NCBI GenBank assembly: GCA_037903475.1
Contig: JBAJFG010000319.1
Location: forward strand, 1-64,000
Direction: 5' to 3'
DNA length: 64,000 bases
Source: Ancylostoma caninum
Taxonomy: Eukaryota; Nematoda; Chromadorea; Rhabditida; Ancylostomatidae
A model generated the notes under the pieces. That model was not told where the DNA came from and made no database searches. It was given only the letters and a program-made list of their open reading frames with translations. This document shows, piece by piece, positions 11,341-20,980 of this stretch (positions are counted from its first letter, which is position 1; each line of letters starts with the position of its first letter). A program made the position numbers and the translations under genes.

Positions 11341-11929
11341 AAGGTAGTTGAATCATAATAGTTTGAAGAAGAAACAAAAGACGGAACAGAAGGATTTAGT
11401 TTGTTTGCAGACCGATTTCAAAAGGGGGGAGGTCTCACCCAGTACTATGAAGGTTGGGGAGATTCCTACAGGGAGGTTTTACAGGGCTGCTGTAAGGGGT
11501 TGGCAACCCTATAATTTGCAAAAATGTGGGATAAAAGTGTCTGTAAAAGCATGCTTAGACTCCTTCGGAGGCACGATTTTCCATCTCCCCTTGCCGGAAA
11601 ATCACTTTTGATTGACCCCATCAAAAGAGCCCCTATTGTTAAAGGGGTATGGCCCCCGTGTTTAAAGAATGTGTATAAGTGTACTAATGATTCAAATTTT
11701 TTGCTAATTTTTATTATTTTTTGTGTAATATGAAGAATTTTTGTCTAAGGTTAACTAAAACGTATATCTAGTTTAAATCGGCATAACTTGCTATGAATGG
11801 GACGACAACAAAGAAAGAAACTAAACATGTAAAGTGCAGTTGGCATAAGGAGTAAAAGATTTGATATTTTAAAATAGTGAAGTATCTTATAAATAGTTGG
11901 TGGATGACCAGTTGCTCATTAAAAGGTAC

Positions 11930-12345
11930 ATGAACGGAAAGTGTGAGAGATAATATTTTAGAAAGATAAGATCCGTTAAGTTGGCTGACGATCAGTTTAT
12001 GTTAGTAGTAGAGGAACTCTGAATTAAAAGCTGTGTAGATCATGGTCAACCAATTGGTCGTTGGGAGTGTATGTACAGGAAAGAATGAGAGATATGATAT
12101 ATAGAACAGTTAAGAACCGTCAAGTTGACGGTCGACCTGTTAGTCGCTAAGAAGCATAAAAAGTGAAGAGCCGTCTAAATGACGGTTGATCTGTTGGTCG
12201 TAATATTATATGAGAGTATATGGATAAGAAGGAATGAGAGATATGATATTTTAGAACAGTTAAGAACCGTCAAGTTAACGGCCGACCCGTTGGTCGCTAA
12301 GAAGCATACAAAGTGAAGAATCGTTCAGTGGATGGTTAATGAATT
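11930..12345. repeat. About 150-bp imperfect tandem repeat
   Basis: Units starting near gagagatatgatat at about 12,088 and 12,237 share long stretches (aacagttaagaaccgtcaag and tcgctaagaagcata). A more diverged unit starts near 11,945. No coding signal. It lies 5' of the interrupted Penelope-like element and could be its leader or pseudo-LTR, but this is inference. Confidence 0.55.
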
Positions 12346-12468
12346 GAATTAATGCGAGCGAAGCGAGCATTGGAAGAAGTCTAGAAGTCCGGCGTCAGCC
12401 GGACGGCCAAATTGGTAGTAAGATAAGCACCCTCTTGATTATCTTCTTCGTGTCGCAGAAGTGGTACA

Positions 12469-12657
12469 TTATGATCTGCTTCCCGAAACACTCTTCCCAC
12501 TCTTGCTTCCGGTGCTGTGGGGTTCCTAAAGAAAAACTTCATAGTTACCAGCCTGAGTTAGTCGATATTCGTGTAACTTACATTCTTTGCGATAGGCCTC
12601 GCTTGTCTGGCAATGCACGGGCATTGGAAACTCTGTGCGCCCTCATTGGTCACTTCC
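12469..12657 (-). CDS. Possible two-exon terminal coding segment, unrecognised
   Basis: Weak candidate. On the minus strand an acceptor (TTTAG) precedes 12657-12582, which reads EVTNEGAQSFQCPCIARQ and onward to AAGAAT|GTAAGT. After a 56-bp intron ending TTTAG, 12525-12469 continues in phase 0 and ends in TAA. Only 43 codons are involved and no family is recognised. Upstream the frame can be followed into a GC-rich repeat, which argues for chance. Kept because both splice sites and the phase agree. Confidence 0.2.
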
Positions 12658-12839
12658 CTAAAGTCGCTTGTGGGTTGGTTGGACATAGGATGAGAGAACG
12701 AGAAAAACATGAAAGCTATGCAAAGGAGCAGATATAAAGGGTGTAGTTACCCATCAAATTCAAGCACAACTTCAAAACAGCATCGTGGTTTTATACTGGA
12801 ACAGATAGACCAATTATTTACAGCATAGAACCATACTTA

Positions 12840-14453
12840 CTCAGACAAACCCTCGCTGGGCGCGCAGGTAAGGCCCCGGCAGAAGCGAGATTGGTGCCCG
12901 CGCCCAGCGAGTTTGCCGCGCGCCCAGCGATGACGTCATAACCGGTCAATACCGGGTAATGGCCAGGTGTTGAGTGTTGAGCGACAGGGCCTCACCACCT
13001 AGATGTACTGGTGGTGCATGACCACCTTCACAAAGATGGCCACTATGACGTCCTCTTCAATGGATGGGGTGCTAGTACTTGGAAAAGATCGGCTTCACGC
13101 CCTCAGAAATCGAACCTGTACACCGCACTGACCGGCGGAGACCCACTGATGCTGCTTCGTATTTGTTGCTGGTGAAGATGTGTTCTCGCTCTCACCGACC
13201 GATGTTCTCCGCGTCCGTCTTTCGTCGTCTGCGTCCTTCGCAAATCGTCCGTCCCTCGTCTGCTCCGCGCCTAGCGAAGTTGTGCTCCTGCAGAAGCGAG
13301 CGACTTTACCGACCTGCGTGATGATCAAAGAACCACTATAACCTCTTCTAACCAACTTCTTTTTGCCAACGCACGGAAGCAATGTGGAACCCACGTGGCA
13401 CTTTATCGTGAACACTTCTGGAGCTATGACGATCCAAATCTTTTTTGTTAGCGCAGCCAGACATATATACTATATTGATTCTTATTTCAGTCAACAAGGA
13501 TGCCTTCTCAATAATGCGTGGACAGAGCCAATAACCCAAATGAGAAGAAACAGCTATCGGAGACTTTATGAAGTTTATTGGGACAACCAGAGGGAAAACA
13601 GCGAATGCCAACTGAAGTATGGTGCTAGTTTCTGGCTAAAACAATCCTATTGACTGCACCCACCAAAATCTTCGTTTCTGAACTTTTGCTTAGTTTTATC
13701 TTTTTTTTCGTGATCGCGATTCGAGTAGATTAGAAAAGAACACATCACTCAATGCTGTGTTTGTGAAACATATGTGCTGTTTGCTACTTTTGTCAGCTTA
13801 GTGATTTTGCTTGAAGTCGAGAATTTCGGCAGGTGGATCTGCAGCATAACATGTACCCTATCCAGTTCCGCAGCCTTGCAGGTAGGCATTTCTTCTATTG
13901 ACCGGATAATACTGTTGGAGTATGTGTGGCTGGATATTTTCGAAAGACCCTGTTTTATACATATTGTGGCACCTCTATTCAGCTTCAGGTCACAGGATTT
14001 ACCATCTTTCGTATTGAAAATATCTGCAGAAAGGCATTCTGATCTTGCGACCTCAAAAGCTGAACTCAGCTACTGCAGACTTAGAAAACGTACATTCTCA
14101 CCGAGCAACAGGTTTCGGGTGACTCCTTCTGACACTACGTGCAGAGCGTCACCTGGGAATGCGTGAAGAGATATCAAACGCATAGTTGCTGTTTCTTCTA
14201 CAAGAAAAACGGCAAAGTATAGGTTTTTGCGGTAGCTTTCAATATCGTCGAACATACACTTGGTATTCCAAGTATTCCTAATGGCCCATCCGTAATGTAT
14301 GAGGAATAGTTCCGTAATAATGGGGCGTTTTGAGTTCAAAAATAGACCCGCTGATTATATAATTTCTCTCCTTTCTCGTAACATTTCGTACATCCATAAT
14401 CAGAAGTCATCTTGGCGTGCCAAACAGTGCTCTTTGTGCCGTTGGTGGAGATT
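12840..14453. other. GC-rich repeat followed by unassigned sequence
   Basis: 12,840-13,330 is GC-rich with the unit cgcgcccagcga repeated, unlike its AT-rich surroundings, and is probably a repeat. From 13,331 to 14,453 open frames exist on both strands (a plus-strand stretch ending at 13,653 and a minus-strand stretch at 14,070-14,339), but none shows a domain I recognise or a consistent exon chain. Confidence 0.4.
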
Positions 14454-15659
14454 GATTTGGCTTCGTTTTTACTTCCAGGATAAACGAACTATTAGGTATG
14501 TGAAAAAGTTTCCGCCCTTTTTTAAGCGAAATTGAGTGTTTTTTCAAAATAGAAAAGAAAAAGATAGATCAATCAAAATACTGGCCATCGTTAGCTATAA
14601 CCTTTGCCCATCTTTCTGGGAGGAAACGGATGCCGCGGCGGTAGAAGGCCTCGTCCTTCGACTCGATCCATTCCCTCACCCATTTTCGACGTCTCCGAAA
14701 GACTGGAAGTGCTGCTCGGAAAGCCCGTGGGCCATCGACCGAAACAAATAGTAATCTGACGGAGCACAGTCTGATGAATAAGCCGCATGTGGTAGCACAT
14801 CCCAGCGAAGTGCTTCAAGCGTCTCCTTCACTGCTTTTGTAACATGTGGACGAGCATTGTCATGCAGCAAAATGACTTTGTGCTGCCTTGTCTCGTGTTC
14901 CGGCCGTTTCTGGTGCAATGCTCTGCTCAAACGAATCATTTGCTCTTTATAGAGATCGCCCGTGATCGTCTGGCCTGGTTTAAGCAGCACATGATAGATG
15001 ACTCCCTTTTGATCCCACCAGATACACAGCATTGCCTCCTTCCCATGGATATTGCGCTTTGGCGTCGATTGTGATGGTTGGCCACGGTCGAAAATGGCTT
15101 TCCGGCGCTTCGGATTATCGAAATAAATCCACTTTTCGTCTCCAGTAATGATACGATGCAGAAATCCCTTCCTTTTTTGTTTGTCAAGCAACATTTCACA
15201 GATGGTTTTTCTTCTTTCCATGTCGCGTCCTGTCAAGTCGTATGGTACCCATCTGCCTTCCTTATAAACCTTTCCCATGGCTTTTAGACGCATGGAAATG
15301 TTGGATCTATCAACATTTACAGAGTTCATCAATTAATGATTGAAGTTCTTTGTCTTCAAAAACTTTTGGCCTTCCACTGCGTTGCTTGTCTCCAACATCG
15401 AAATCACTACTACTAAAGCGTCGAAACCATTCTTTGCATGTTGCTTCTGATGGGGCATGGTCCCCATAAGCTTCCATGAGCATTCGGCAAGATTCGGCAG
15501 CAGTTTTCTCCAAATTGAAGTAGAAAAGAAGTGCTGCGCACAAATGACGCTTACTTGGCTCAAATATCGGCATGATTATCGCCATAAAACACAATGATGT
15601 GTTTCAAGTGATGGGTTCACCCCGAAACGGCTTTCTAGGTTCAAATACATTATAAAAAG
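14454..15659 (-). repeat. Left arm of a 1,206-bp inverted repeat
   Basis: Positions p here pair with 32037-p in 16378-17583 without indels. I counted only about three mismatches (for example at 14461/17576). The arm holds about 38 bp of outer flank, one mariner copy lacking its 5' end, and about 60 bp of non-mariner sequence at the inner end. The 718-bp spacer is 15660-16377. Confidence 0.92.
14492..15600 (-). pseudogene. Mariner (bandit-like) copy 1, 5' truncated and frameshifted
   Basis: The 3' terminal repeat at 14492 starts ttaggtatgtgaaaaagt on the plus strand. The transposase reads leftward: HTH region with GDKQRSGRPKVFEDKEL, then TGDEKWIYFDN (first catalytic Asp), LLHDNARPHVTKAVKE (second Asp) and SDCAPSDYYLF (third Asp, D34D spacing). 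Compared with the copy at 61.3 kb, about 32 bp net is missing between the HTH and catalytic parts (near 15,310), shifting frame. A 1-bp loss near 14,677 creates an early stop. The 5' terminal repeat and leader are absent. It cannot make transposase or move by itself. Confidence 0.93.
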
Positions 15660-15699
15660 CTAAGAACAGGATTCTGGCATTTGCTATTTAGAAGAGAAT

Positions 15700-15880
15700 G
15701 CTGGCCCCTGTAAAGGCTGTATGATCTCTAGGACAATTTATCTCATCACTTGCCAGGCGTGCGGGGACCAATACATAGGAGGAACGTGGCGGCCGCTTTG
15801 CATTGGGATTAAGGAACATCTGGATGAGGTTTTGAGCACGTCTCCGGAACAGCGCAACCCAATTAACCCAACTGAAATCA
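15700..15880 (+). pseudogene. GIY-YIG endonuclease fragment of a Penelope-like element
   Basis: The plus strand reads CKGCMISRTIYLITCQACG, then DQYIGGTWRPLCIGIKEHLDE. This has the GIY-YIG pattern (IYLITC.. YIG) with R and H/E positions of Penelope-like nucleases. It ends in a stop and no RT is attached. It lies in the spacer between the two mariner arms and differs from the Naiad-type GIY-YIG sequences, being closer to the C-terminal nuclease at 46.6-46.8 kb. Confidence 0.7.
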
Positions 15881-16377
15881 ACTGAATGAGATCTTGGCAA
15901 CTCCATAGGTGCAATTGGATTCAACATAGGCCACAGAAGTCATGCTTGTTCCAGTCCTAACAAAAATGTTTCTCAATGAAATAGAGGAAAGCGCCTGTTA
16001 TGATGTACATATATTTCCAACGATGTAGTAGTATGAGCTAGCACTTGCGTTCCCAAACGAGTCCGCTGCTTGTCCTTCAGGAAATTATCACCACCAACCG
16101 TCAGGGATGTGCGCGAAGAGAACTGTCATTTTCGCGCTAGACTGATTCATAGTGAGTTCTGTCCCTATTCGCATTTTCTGTTTCGAAGTTAAATAACACT
16201 GAATTAACGCAATATTAACTGGTGATATACTGGTCATCTATGTATATCAACCTATCAATTAAGGAGCTCGATTCCATCGCTTTAGATAGAGGTTCGCCTT
16301 GATTGGAAAATTCCCAGTGCCGCTGGGCCCATGTGGATACACTCAGTGAAGTCTTCTTCCAGGCGAATTGATAGAAC

Positions 16378-17583
16378 CTTTTTATAATGTATTTGAACCT
16401 AGAAAGCCGTTTCGGGGTGAACCCATCACTTGAAACACATCATTGTGTTTTATGGCGATAATCATGCCGATATTTGAGCCAAGTAAGCGTCATTTGTGCG
16501 CAGCACTTCTTTTCTACTTCAATTTGGAGAAAACTGCTGCCGAATCTTGCCGAATGCTCATGGAAGCTTATGGGGACCATGCCCCATCAGAAGCAACATG
16601 CAAAGAATGGTTTCGACGCTTTAGTAGTAGTGATTTCGATGTTGGAGACAAGCAACGCAGTGGAAGGCCAAAAGTTTTTGAAGACAAAGAACTTCAATCA
16701 TTAATTGATGAACTCTGTAAATGTTGATAGATCCAACATTTCCATGCGTCTAAAAGCCATGGGAAAGGTTTATAAGGAAGGCAGATGGGTACCATACGAC
16801 TTGACAGGACGCGACATGGAAAGAAGAAAAACCATCTGTGAAATGTTGCTTGACAAACAAAAAAGGAAGGGATTTCTGCATCGTATCATTACTGGAGACG
16901 AAAAGTGGATTTATTTCGATAATCCGAAGCGCCGGAAAGCCATTTTCGACCGTGGCCAACCATCACAATCGACGCCAAAGCGCAATATCCATGGGAAGGA
17001 GGCAATGCTGTGTATCTGGTGGGATCAAAAGGGAGTCATCTATCATGTGCTGCTTAAACCAGGCCAGACGATCACGGGCGATCTCTATAAAGAGCAAATG
17101 ATTCGTTTGAGCAGAGCATTGCACCAGAAACGGCCGGAACACGAGACAAGGCAGCACAAAGTCATTTTGCTGCATGACAATGCTCGTCCACATGTTACAA
17201 AAGCAGTGAAGGAGACGCTTGAAGCACTTCGCTGGGATGTGCTACCACATGCGGCTTATTCATCAGACTGTGCTCCGTCAGATTACTATTTGTTTCGGTC
17301 GATGGCCCACGGGCTTTCCGAGCAGCACTTCCAGTCTTTCGGAGACGTCGAAAATGGGTGAGGGAATGGATCGAGTCGAAGGACTAGGCCTTCTACCGCC
17401 GCGGCATCCGTTTCCTCCCAGAAAGATGGGCAAAGGTTATAGCTAACGATGGCCAGTATTTTGATTGATCTATCTTTTTCTTTTCTATTTTGAAAAGACA
17501 CTCAATTTCGCTTAAAAAAGGGCGGAAACTTTTTCACATACCTAATAGTTCGTTTATCCTGGAAGTAAAAACGAAACCAAATC
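16378..17583 (+). repeat. Right arm of the 1,206-bp inverted repeat
   Basis: Reverse complement of 14454-15659 with about three mismatches and no indels. Its outer end abuts an inverted Naiad 5' fragment at 17584. Confidence 0.92.
16437..17545 (+). pseudogene. Mariner (bandit-like) copy 2, same damage as copy 1
   Basis: Mirror of copy 1: same missing 5' end, same internal loss near 16,710, same early stop after GDVEN near 17,360. The three catalytic aspartates (TGDEKW, LLHDNARPH, SDCAPSDY) are still encoded, but in an ORF separated from the DNA-binding part. The 3' terminal repeat ends at 17545 with cacatacctaa. Identical damage in both arms shows that they arose by duplication of one already broken element. 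Confidence 0.93.
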
Positions 17584-17938
17584 TTATTGTTATCCTTTTT
17601 GAGTATTGATCCCACATGTTCCCTTATTCTATGTTTAAGCTTTCTTGTAGTAATACCTACATATTGAAGTTTACAAGTTTGACATGTTATACAATAGACA
17701 ACATGTGTTGAATTGCAATTAGCATTGCAAGACTTTAAGGTATTAATGCGAAATTTCGTTGCTGAAGAAATGATATGGTCTCTATGATCTATAAGGCTAC
17801 AGTTCACACAGCCAGCCGTACAATGGACACCCATATTATTATTTCCAAAGTTCAGTAGGTTGTATGTGCCGTTTACCTTACTTTTGTAGAAAGTATGTAC
17901 CTGAAAATAAGAGGGAAGATGGTTTTGAGTAGTTTTTG
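17584..17938 (-). mobile_element. Inverted 5' fragment of the Naiad-type element
   Basis: Reverse complement of about 18146-18500, covering the leader and the first about 80 residues of the GIY-YIG region (VHCTAGCVNCSLIDH and YVGITTRKLKHRIREH). It breaks off after ILKKDNNKI, where the mariner-bearing arm begins. A small insertion (about 7 bp, near 17,870) and point changes separate it from the intact copy. Head-to-head partial copies of this kind are described for Penelope-like elements. Confidence 0.85.
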
Positions 17939-17944
17939 ATCAAT

Positions 17945-17994
17945 CCAGTAGCTACTTGTAGAACTGCCGATGGGGTTCTACAAGTAGCTACTGG
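17945..17994. repeat. Perfect 20-bp stem, 10-nt loop hairpin
   Basis: cagtagctacttgtagaac (17946-17964) pairs exactly with gttctacaagtagctactg (17975-17993), plus one further pair outside. It sits between the inverted Naiad fragment and the leader of the intact element, so it may mark the junction or be a structured part of the element's 5' end. Confidence 0.85.
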
Positions 17995-18097
17995 CAGGGG
18001 AGGGTAAGTACTACGCCTCCGGCAGTATTATTCTTCTGGGAGTGCCGCCCCCAGGAAGCAAACCTTCCGAAACCGCTAGGTAACCTTCCCTCTGGTA

Positions 18098-20980
18098 TTG
18101 GATGAGGCCATTCAGTACCTTAGATCTAGGCCTAAAAACAACTCAAAAACTACTCAAAACCATCTTCCCTCTTATTTTCAGGTACATACTTTCTACAAAA
18201 GTAAGGTAAACAACCTACTGAACTTTGGAAATAATAATATGGGTGTCCATTGTACGGCTGGCTGTGTGAACTGTAGCCTTATTGATCATAGAGACCATAT
18301 CATTTCTTCAGCAACGAAATTTCGCATTAATACCTTCAAGTCTTGCAATGCTAATTGCAATTCAACACATGTTGTCTATTGTATAACATGTCAAACTTGT
18401 AAACTTCAATATGTAGGTATTACTACAAGAAAGCTTAAACATAGAATAAGGGAACATGTGAGGTCAATACTCAAAAAAGATAACAATAAAATCTTTTATA
18501 GGCATTTTGCTAAAAATAACTGCAATCCAGAGAACATTACTTTCCACATTCTGGATAATGATACAGAAAACACTAACACTGGTATACTAAGAGAAAAAGA
18601 ACTTTTTTGGATCAAATTATTAATGACACCATATCCTTTTGGATTTAACGATAACATTGAAGGCTATGGTAATCTCTCTTACATTAAAAACCCGCTCACT
18701 CATACTAAAAATCATCCCTTCTTCAATCTTAGAGTTATCAAAAGTCGTCAAGATAGAAGCAGATACAATAATAAGAGAAAGAAAAACAATAACCGATACT
18801 CTACTCAAGAAATTATTGAAGATATAAAACATATGTTTGGTACCTATAACGGGCACTATGAGATTTTTAAATACTTGAAGTCAAAAAACAAGCATTATAT
18901 CAACAACTCAATTAACCTGTTGTCTATTAACCCAGAATACATTGATATAAATAAAGAACATAGGATCCTTCTGTCTAGCATACTATGTTATTATCACTTC
19001 CAGAATCCTGTTAAAAGTAACAACAAGACTTCATATTGTAATTTTATCAATGTTAAATTCCCTTTTTACACACCTCTTTTATACTCTGTTAACCTTAACA
19101 AAATTATTAATAGCAAACAGATGGTGGACGTAATTAAAGCGCATAGTAACAAAAAATTCATACCTTTTAGGCTTATATATGAATATGCTAAACCGTATTC
19201 CAGTTTTCTCTTTAATTACAATAACTTTCTTAGAAATCTTCGAAGTATTGAATCCAATGATATGACATGTATATGTCACAATTACACGTCTTATATAGAT
19301 CCTTATCACAGACACATTATTACTGGAGACATAAATATTTTTAAAAACACCAGTATAAATCATGCCTTAAGTAAAGGTACAAAATATAGACCTCACCTCT
19401 CCCTCAAAATTGAAAAAATCAAAAAACACTGGGAAGATCTTATTACGACAATTACGTATTCTGTAAAAACCAGGTATGGACTGAATGATCTCTTAATAGA
19501 GTACATTAAAAGCAATATGTATTACAGGATATACAACAAATATAGAGGATTAATTTATAGTAACAGGGTGTCACAAAGGATGGATAACGTTCAGGAAGAT
19601 ATTAAATATATACACAGGTATTTTATTATTTGTCCATTGGACAAAGCCGCTTCTAACTACGGTATAATTTGTAAGAGATTATATTTATACACATTAATTA
19701 AAGAGATGGGTCTTACTGATGAAAATACCGCTAACAACAATAGTGTATATAAAATTACTGATAATATCAACCCGATTGATATTATTAACAGGCATAATAA
19801 CTTTATTAATAACCTTAAGTTAAATACACTCACTAATCCAGTAATTCCCAATATATATTGTATTCCTAAAATGCATAAAACGCCAACAAAATTTAGATTT
19901 ATTACAGGAGCAGCTAGTAGTAGTATTAAACCGATAGCAATAGAAGCTATGAGAATTTTCTCCCACTTTCGTAAGCATTTTCAAAATTATGCCAACATAG
20001 TTAGACGTAATAGAAGATGTCTGCCAAATTATTGGTCAATTAGTGACATTAATATTTCACAAGACTTGCGGCAAATCACAGGAGTTAACCTAAAAGTATT
20101 CTCGGCAGACTTCACCAATATGTTCACTAACATCTCCCATGATATTATCATAAAAAACTTAACCGAGATTACTAAAATATGCTTCAAAAATGCTAACAAA
20201 AAATTCCTAGTAATTAATGATAGTAAAATTTTCTACTCTAATGAATATATAAATAAGACTAGTCATAGATCTTACCAGATAGAGGATGTCTTATATGTCC
20301 TAAATTATGTGCTAACCAACAGCTACTATAGAATTGGTAACATCTTTTTCAAACAATACGTAGGAGTTCCTCAAGGAGGTAATGCTAGCCCAGTCCTGGC
20401 AGACCTGACTTTGGTTTACCTCGAATATATCAACTCTTCTAACCAAATAGAAAATAGCAACCTGTTATTCCAACCTTATCGATATATGGATGATATATTG
20501 GTCATACATAATCGTACCGATCAGGATATAACCGATATGCTTAGTAATGTTTATGGATGTATACTTGAATTGGAGAGAACCAACAGTAACCATTATGAAT
20601 GTAATTTCTTAGATCTTAACATTAAGGTTATTAATGATCGCATTATCACTAAACAGTATAATAAGACGGACGACTTCAATTTTAACGTTAATCGTTTTAC
20701 ACCGGGGAATTCTTTCATTAGTAATAATCTTAAAATAGCTATTATCTATACTGAAGTTCTTAGAATTTATCGCACATGTACACTATATGAAGATTTTCAG
20801 GATAGATTAATTACACTAATTAAGCACCTACTGAATCTACACTATAATGGAGAAACTATCACTATCGCATTACTGAAATGTTTGACTTATAATAAATGCA
20901 TAACATCTAAATATGTGCATTTGCAAAAATTCAAGGAACTCAAAAAATTCATTAATTACATCTTTACCCTTCTGGCATAA
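18098..20980 (+). CDS. Intact Penelope-like retroelement protein: N-terminal GIY-YIG, CxC, RT (Naiad type)
   Basis: Retroelement polyprotein of up to 960 codons with no internal stop. The frame opens at 18080; its first codon here (18098) is TTG and the first in-frame ATG is 18239. Numbered from 18098, residues about 50-60 hold a CTAGCVNC zinc-type cluster. GIY-YIG nuclease motifs follow: YCITC at 94-98, YVGIT at 105-109, then RKLKHRIREH and EKELFWIK. A CIC (CxC) motif is at 391-393. The RT shows DKAASNYGII, IPKMHKTPTKFRFITGAAS, SADFTNMFTN (Asp 671), GVPQGGNASP (about 761) and YMDD (796-799). Domain order with N-terminal nuclease and CxC linker is that described for Naiad Penelope-like elements. 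Codon use is very AT-rich. It is the only uninterrupted retroelement ORF in the window and could be active. Confidence 0.93.
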   Translation: MDEAIQYLRSRPKNNSKTTQNHLPSYFQVHTFYKSKVNNLLNFGNNNMGVHCTAGCVNCSLIDHRDHIISSATKFRINTFKSCNANCNSTHVVYCITCQTCKLQYVGITTRKLKHRIREHVRSILKKDNNKIFYRHFAKNNCNPENITFHILDNDTENTNTGILREKELFWIKLLMTPYPFGFNDNIEGYGNLSYIKNPLTHTKNHPFFNLRVIKSRQDRSRYNNKRKKNNNRYSTQEIIEDIKHMFGTYNGHYEIFKYLKSKNKHYINNSINLLSINPEYIDINKEHRILLSSILCYYHFQNPVKSNNKTSYCNFINVKFPFYTPLLYSVNLNKIINSKQMVDVIKAHSNKKFIPFRLIYEYAKPYSSFLFNYNNFLRNLRSIESNDMTCICHNYTSYIDPYHRHIITGDINIFKNTSINHALSKGTKYRPHLSLKIEKIKKHWEDLITTITYSVKTRYGLNDLLIEYIKSNMYYRIYNKYRGLIYSNRVSQRMDNVQEDIKYIHRYFIICPLDKAASNYGIICKRLYLYTLIKEMGLTDENTANNNSVYKITDNINPIDIINRHNNFINNLKLNTLTNPVIPNIYCIPKMHKTPTKFRFITGAASSSIKPIAIEAMRIFSHFRKHFQNYANIVRRNRRCLPNYWSISDINISQDLRQITGVNLKVFSADFTNMFTNISHDIIIKNLTEITKICFKNANKKFLVINDSKIFYSNEYINKTSHRSYQIEDVLYVLNYVLTNSYYRIGNIFFKQYVGVPQGGNASPVLADLTLVYLEYINSSNQIENSNLLFQPYRYMDDILVIHNRTDQDITDMLSNVYGCILELERTNSNHYECNFLDLNIKVINDRIITKQYNKTDDFNFNVNRFTPGNSFISNNLKIAIIYTEVLRIYRTCTLYEDFQDRLITLIKHLLNLHYNGETITIALLKCLTYNKCITSKYVHLQKFKELKKFINYIFTLLA

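Noticed and set aside
15622..15663. 5' terminal repeat of mariner copy 1
   Set aside because: Sequence here does not match the ttaggtatg end of the copy at 61.3 kb; the copy is truncated at 15600.
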